The position numbers and the translations under genes were made by a program. From contig JAADDP010000082.1 of the NCBI GenBank assembly GCA_013153825.1, forward strand, positions 1 through 9,724: DNA of 9,724 bases. Reading direction: 5' to 3'. The DNA comes from Campylobacterota bacterium. Lineage in GTDB: Bacteria; Campylobacterota; Campylobacteria; Campylobacterales; Sulfurovaceae. Under the pieces are notes generated by a model. It worked only from the letters and a program-made list of their open reading frames with translations. It had not been told where the DNA came from and searched no databases. Of the stretch, positions 6,971 to 9,724 are shown piece after piece (the first letter of the stretch is position 1; the number at the start of each line of letters is the position of its first letter).

Positions 6971-7396
6971 TTAATAGTCATTCATGGCACAACTCCACGC
7001 ATGGTTTGAGCCGTTATATAGACAGATTGTCTCTCCAGAGCTTAAATTGTGGATAGAGTTGTTATAGAATATCTGTGGATATGGTAGTAGATTTGCCCCA
7101 ACTTTAATTTGAACTGCCATATCTCTATCCCCCATATTCCTATTTTTTAACTCTTGATATGTTGGCAGTGTAACAAGTGGACTATAGTGTTCATCAATAA
7201 TATACAATTTATATGTTCTATTTACAAGGTATTGATATGTCAAGATGCTTATGATATTTGAACTGCAGACATATGTATCATTATTGGCAAAGAATGCCGG
7301 ATTTCCACTACTATCTGTTCCGAGAGTGATATCTGCATTTAGAGATGTTGATAGAACTAATCCGGTAAGAGCCACTTTCAAAATATTTTTATTCAT
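6971..7396 (-). CDS. Small secreted protein of unknown function
   Basis: I do not recognise this 141-aa protein. Residues 1-21 form a clear Sec signal peptide: Lys at 3 and 7, a hydrophobic core AVLTGLVL-like in composition, and a likely cut after Ala21 (SLNA|DI). It has no lipobox, so a soluble periplasmic or released protein is likely. The mature part of about 120 aa is rich in Asn, Tyr and Ser and has three cysteines (C44, C125, C136); the last two, 11 residues apart near the C-terminus, could form a disulfide. No known fold or catalytic motif is visible. ATG 7396 follows AAAAAGGA with a 6-nt spacer, a strong site. The gene converges on rimO with only 2 nt between stops, and its upstream side faces the divergent ferredoxin gene. 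Confidence 0.8.
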   Translation of the reverse strand: MNKNILKVALTGLVLSTSLNADITLGTDSSGNPAFFANNDTYVCSSNIISILTYQYLVNRTYKLYIIDEHYSPLVTLPTYQELKNRNMGDRDMAVQIKVGANLLPYPQIFYNNSIHNLSSGETICLYNGSNHAWSCAMNDY

Positions 7397-7657
7397 AATA
7401 TATCCTTTTTAAGATTTTATACAATATTATTATGCAATAACTATTTATAACTATTGCTGTTATAATTATATGGTAAATTTGGTAAAAATAAGGTTAAAAA
7501 ACGTTAAATTTAGTTAGCAGAATCAGCTCTTTATGGAGCAGTTTGGGGTAGAAAGGTATCGAATAGTAGATAAAGCTCTAAATATATAGATTTTTCTTTC
7601 TATTTAAGATAACTAAGAGTAAGATACTCCCATTTAAAAAATTTAAAGGATTGATAT
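7397..7657. other. 261-bp divergent AT-rich spacer with promoter-like elements
   Basis: This region carries the control signals of the secreted-protein gene (leftward) and the ferredoxin gene (rightward). On the minus strand a TATAAA (7416-7421) lies close to the start codon of the secreted protein and would leave a leader of barely 13-15 nt. Rightward, the perfect extended -10 at 7458-7466 is listed separately. A hairpin GCTCT-TTAT-GGAGC (7526-7539), a weak TCTA/TAGA hairpin followed by a T-rich run (7577-7600) and a small palindrome GAGTA-AGA-TACTC (7617-7629) lie between it and the ferredoxin ATG. I see no convincing gene here. Confidence 0.5.
7458..7466 (+). promoter_or_regulatory. Candidate extended -10 promoter facing the ferredoxin gene
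   Basis: TGTTATAAT is an exact match to the extended -10 consensus TGnTATAAT. No good -35 is seen around 7438-7443 (TAACTA). A start near 7473 would give the ferredoxin mRNA a leader of about 185 nt, long for this kind of genome, or would produce a separate short transcript. A second, weaker -10-like TAAGAT at 7605-7610 would give a leader of about 40 nt and could be the real gene promoter. Confidence 0.4.
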
Positions 7658-8032
7658 ATGACAGGAATACCACAACCAGCATTCTATATATTTAAGTGCC
7701 AACAGTCAGCACCCCCAGGGATGCCAAAACCTAGCTGTGTAAGCCAGAATAATCCAGAGTCTCAAGAGCTTATGCAGTATCTAGCACAGCAGTTGATGAT
7801 GAAGGGTATAATTGCTACGGCACAACCTGTCCAGACCTCATGTCTAAATAGATGTCAGCAGGGGCCGGTAGTATTGATTGAGCCTGGACATACAATGTAT
7901 GTAAATCTTACAAAAGAGAAGATAGATAGAATAATAGATGAGCATCTTATCGGAGGTAAGGTTGTTAGCGAGTATCTTATTGATGATAGTGTTTGGGGAG
8001 AGCCGATACCTCCAGCATCCATGGCGAGATAG
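7658..8032 (+). CDS. Thioredoxin-like [2Fe-2S] ferredoxin
   Basis: A 124-aa predicted cytoplasmic electron carrier. The four cysteines C14, C27, C62 and C66 have the spacing C-x12-C-x34-C-x3-C, the ligand pattern of thioredoxin-fold [2Fe-2S] ferredoxins (the Aquifex Fd4 / Shethna type, also seen in NuoE-like domains). The segment before C14 (FYIFKC) and the strand after C66 (GPVVLIEPG) fit that fold, and no CxxC redox motif is present, so it is not a thioredoxin. The C-terminal 30 residues, ending in IPPASMAR, extend past the core. ATG 7658 follows AAAGGA (7645-7650) with a 7-nt spacer. It stands alone: divergent from the secreted protein and convergent with the ligase-like gene, so its redox partner cannot be read from context. 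Confidence 0.88.
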   Translation: MTGIPQPAFYIFKCQQSAPPGMPKPSCVSQNNPESQELMQYLAQQLMMKGIIATAQPVQTSCLNRCQQGPVVLIEPGHTMYVNLTKEKIDRIIDEHLIGGKVVSEYLIDDSVWGEPIPPASMAR

Positions 8033-8042
8033 GGGATGAGAT

Positions 8043-8059
8043 GCAACCATTACGGTTGC
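8043..8059. terminator. Short perfect hairpin between convergent genes, possible bidirectional terminator
   Basis: GCAACC-ATTAC-GGTTGC is a perfect 6-bp stem with a 5-nt loop, sitting between the stops of the ferredoxin gene (8032) and the convergent ligase-like gene (8059, sharing one base). Its position suits a terminator for both. Neither side is followed by a real U-tract (TACCCCTTTAC rightward, ATCTCATCCC leftward), so efficient intrinsic termination is doubtful. Confidence 0.35.
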
Positions 8060-9237
8060 TACCCCTTTACAATATGTCCAACAAATTTAGAGTAGTTATC
8101 TAAGATTAAACCACCCTTTCTAAATCCAACTCCACACCCCTCATATGCGAAAAATACTCCAGCTTGATAGTAGTCCCCTTTAGCATCTTTTGGAAGCTCC
8201 ACATACTCTTGAAAAATTGATGGGAACTCTCCATAAACACCATCTCTCTTAGCCAAGATTTTCTGCTCTTTATCGACTATAATGGTATTTGCCCCCTCTC
8301 TTCCAAATATTTTCTTCTCAACTTGAGCTTTACCTTTTAATGGCTCAAAGCTAGTCTCAAGCAGTAGAGGGTGATTTGGATATAGGTCCCATAACACTTT
8401 CATAAATGCCTTAGATTGGAACATTAGAGTGTATGCAGGATTTAAAATAATAGCCTTTTGGTTTTGTAGAGTATGGGTCAATAATCTTGCAAGTTCTGCC
8501 TCCTCAATGGCTATATCCTCCCAAGGAATGAGCTTAAACCAATACTCATACTCCACACCTTTGTAGAATATACCCTCTTCACTAAACTCAACCTCATCAA
8601 TTGGGGCATACTCCGTAGCAAAACCTGCATCTTTTGCCATTGTCTGGAGTAGTTTTACTGTGCTTTTCTCCTCCTCATTATCTCTAACTGAAGAGAAGAG
8701 TATCTTCCACCCCTCATAATATCTATTAAAACTTTCAACACTCTCCTCAAGAGTTACAAGTCTCTTAAAGTTAGTCGTAATTGCCTCATATACACTATTA
8801 AATTGAGACTCCTCATCCATTCCATTGGCTTTTAGTATTGCCCACTGTAGAATTGAGGTCTCAAAGAGGGCAGTTGGTGTATCTGCATTAAACTCCAAAA
8901 GCTTTATAGGCTTCCCATCGATACCACCTGCTAAATCAAATCTACCATATAGATGCCAATGGACATCATTCTCCCAACTCATCTTTACAGCATCAATTAG
9001 ATTAAATGGAACTCCAATCTCATGAAGCATATTATTTTTTATAATATGTTCACCAGCCTCCACAAACATATCATATAGCTCATTTACAGCCTCATAGTAG
9101 GCATCTGCCTCTTTAGGTGTAATTTGGACAATCTCATTAGCAATGTATGGAGTGTTATCTGGGTCTGTGTGCCAACTAAAACCAATCTGCTCCATAAATT
9201 TATTATCTGGGATTTTAACAGGAAGTAGTTTTACCAT
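8059..9237 (-). CDS. Glutathionylspermidine synthase-like ATP-grasp protein (YgiC/YjfC type)
   Basis: A 392-aa protein matching the synthetase half of glutathionylspermidine synthase, without the N-terminal CHAP amidase domain of bifunctional Gss; its length fits stand-alone E. coli YgiC and YjfC (about 386 aa). Family motifs include HLYGRFDL (95-102, R99) and LLEFNADTPT (113-122, E115 and N117), expected to line the ATP and carboxylate-substrate site. Gss joins the glycine carboxylate of glutathione to spermidine. The YgiC/YjfC branch has no firmly established substrate, and many Campylobacterota are thought to lack glutathione, so the database name is probably misleading. ATG 9237 is chosen over TTG 9249 and GTG 9246: GGTGG lies 5 nt upstream and the upstream gene ends 1 nt before it. 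It corresponds to C. jejuni Cj0372, from memory. Ile codons here favour ATT more than in the rluD-rimO operon. Confidence 0.9.
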   Translation of the reverse strand: MVKLLPVKIPDNKFMEQIGFSWHTDPDNTPYIANEIVQITPKEADAYYEAVNELYDMFVEAGEHIIKNNMLHEIGVPFNLIDAVKMSWENDVHWHLYGRFDLAGGIDGKPIKLLEFNADTPTALFETSILQWAILKANGMDEESQFNSVYEAITTNFKRLVTLEESVESFNRYYEGWKILFSSVRDNEEEKSTVKLLQTMAKDAGFATEYAPIDEVEFSEEGIFYKGVEYEYWFKLIPWEDIAIEEAELARLLTHTLQNQKAIILNPAYTLMFQSKAFMKVLWDLYPNHPLLLETSFEPLKGKAQVEKKIFGREGANTIIVDKEQKILAKRDGVYGEFPSIFQEYVELPKDAKGDYYQAGVFFAYEGCGVGFRKGGLILDNYSKFVGHIVKG

Positions 9238-9238
9238 A

Positions 9239-9724
9239 TTAACCACCAAATCCTATTTTACTACTTGTAGTTGAACTCTTTGAGCCAAAAAATCCACTCT
9301 TTTTAGGAGCTGTTGAGGTTGTAGTTGATGTCTTAGATAATCCACTAGAAGATGTTGATGTTTTTGAACCAAAAGCTGAGCTTCTAGCTTTACTAAATGA
9401 GCTTTGAGACCTAGAGTAAACTGCAGGAGAGCTATAACTCATTCTTCTATTCTGTTGATAGTTCTGGTTATTCATAAGCTTATTCATAAGATATGAACCT
9501 ACCATAGCACCAGCCATACTTGCCATAATTGTTCCAGCAAGTCCAAGCCCTCCACTATCTTTCACCTCCTCTGGAGACTTTGTAAGGGCTGAAGTTCCAC
9601 TCTCTACTCTCTTCTCTTCCTCTTTTACAAGCTTATCAATCTCCTCTTGAGATAAAATCTTTTTTGTCCCATTTGCATCTATTAAAATTACTGTAGTTGT
9701 TGAGCTTGGAGCCTCATCTATAAT
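9239..9724 (-). CDS. UPF0323 family lipoprotein, N-terminus outside the window
   Basis: The frame stays open to the window edge, giving 161 visible residues; the lipoprotein signal peptide and the true start lie beyond 9724. The GTG at 9565 is internal, because conserved-looking sequence continues upstream of it (VILIDANGTKKILSQEEID and a charged helix). Next come a Gly/Ala/Met-rich hydrophobic stretch (roughly 9480-9555), an Asn/Gln/Arg patch and a Ser/Thr/Gly/Lys-rich tail with a repeated FGSK[TS]ST element, ending in FGG. This matches the UPF0323 lipoproteins such as C. jejuni Cj0371, as I recall them, including the ligase-like gene directly downstream. The layout also resembles E. coli YgiB, the partner of YgiC. 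Function is unknown; surface or envelope location is inferred from the family. Confidence 0.82.
   Translation of the reverse strand: MIDEAPSSTTTVILIDANGTKKILSQEEIDKLVKEEEKRVESGTSALTKSPEEVKDSGGLGLAGTIMASMAGAMVGSYLMNKLMNNQNYQQNRRMSYSSPAVYSRSQSSFSKARSSAFGSKTSTSSSGLSKTSTTTSTAPKKSGFFGSKSSTTSSKIGFGG
9260..9376 (-). repeat. Degenerate Ser/Thr-rich repeat in the UPF0323 protein tail
   Basis: The tail contains AFGSKTSTSS (codons 9347-9376) and FFGSKSSTTSS (codons 9260-9292), separated by a Ser/Thr/Pro-rich stretch with KTSTTTST. The shared pattern F-G-S-K-[ST]-S-T suggests an internal duplication of a short low-complexity unit. Such tails are usually disordered and vary in length between strains. Confidence 0.6.

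Noticed and set aside
7020..7032. AGACA-GAT-TGTCT hairpin considered as a rimO terminator
   Set aside because: It lies inside the convergent coding sequence and no T-run follows it.
7470..7517. 15-codon reading frame (ATG GTA ... TAG) in the divergent spacer
   Set aside because: No ribosome binding site, and its ATG would fall at or before the predicted transcription start, so a leader peptide is not supported.
7518..7589. Short open stretch with ATG at 7533 whose translation (MEQFGVERYR...) looks protein-like
   Set aside because: Only 18 codons, no ribosome binding site, ATG buried in a hairpin. A remnant of a decayed gene is possible but cannot be shown.
7617..7629. GAGTA-AGA-TACTC palindrome as an operator for the ferredoxin gene
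   Set aside because: A single 5-bp inverted repeat in AT-rich DNA is easily expected by chance and matches no operator I know.
9239..9565. Treating GTG 9565 as the start of the UPF0323 gene
   Set aside because: The frame stays open to the window edge and the upstream codons encode family-like sequence, so the gene is partial and begins outside.

Overview
The window looks like a chromosomal segment of a low-GC, Gram-negative member of the Campylobacterota (epsilonproteobacteria). The main evidence is gene order. A run of RluD-like pseudouridine synthase, FlpA-like fibronectin type III lipoprotein, long-form TrmB, FtsE, FtsX and an EnvC-like coiled-coil/LytM protein is the order I remember around Cj1280c-Cj1275c of Campylobacter jejuni. 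A UPF0323 lipoprotein followed by a glutathionylspermidine-synthase-like ATP-grasp protein matches Cj0371-Cj0372. Codon choice is strongly AT- and purine-biased (AGA/AGG for Arg, ATA for Ile in the first operon). I cannot place the genus. No mobile element, phage gene or CRISPR array is visible.

Layout. Positions 1-90 hold a tRNA-Ser(GCU) that lacks only its first base. After a 136-bp spacer with a plausible extended -10 promoter comes a tight plus-strand operon (227-6968): rluD-like, flpA-like, trmB, ftsE, ftsX, envC-like and rimO. Neighbours overlap or lie within 8 nt of each other, so translational coupling is likely throughout. A small secreted orphan protein (6971-7396, minus strand) converges on rimO with a 2-nt gap. 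A 261-bp divergent spacer separates it from a thioredoxin-like [2Fe-2S] ferredoxin (7658-8032, plus). A short hairpin then separates the ferredoxin from a converging minus-strand pair: the ATP-grasp ligase-like gene (8059-9237) and, 1 nt upstream of it, the UPF0323 lipoprotein (9239 to the window edge, N-terminus outside).

How the genes work together. The large operon joins RNA and ribosome modification (23S rRNA pseudouridine, tRNA m7G46, ribosomal protein S12 methylthiolation) to the FtsEX-EnvC system, which couples ATP hydrolysis in the cytoplasm to peptidoglycan cleavage at the septum. The EnvC-like protein has lost the zinc ligands of the LytM fold, so it is best read as an activator rather than a hydrolase. 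The ligase/lipoprotein pair is the most open functional question. The lipoprotein ends in Gly-Gly after a Ser/Thr/Gly-rich repeat tail, and its partner belongs to a family that activates a C-terminal glycine carboxylate. The FlpA-like protein keeps a close match to the reported fibronectin-binding nonapeptide of C. jejuni FlpA.
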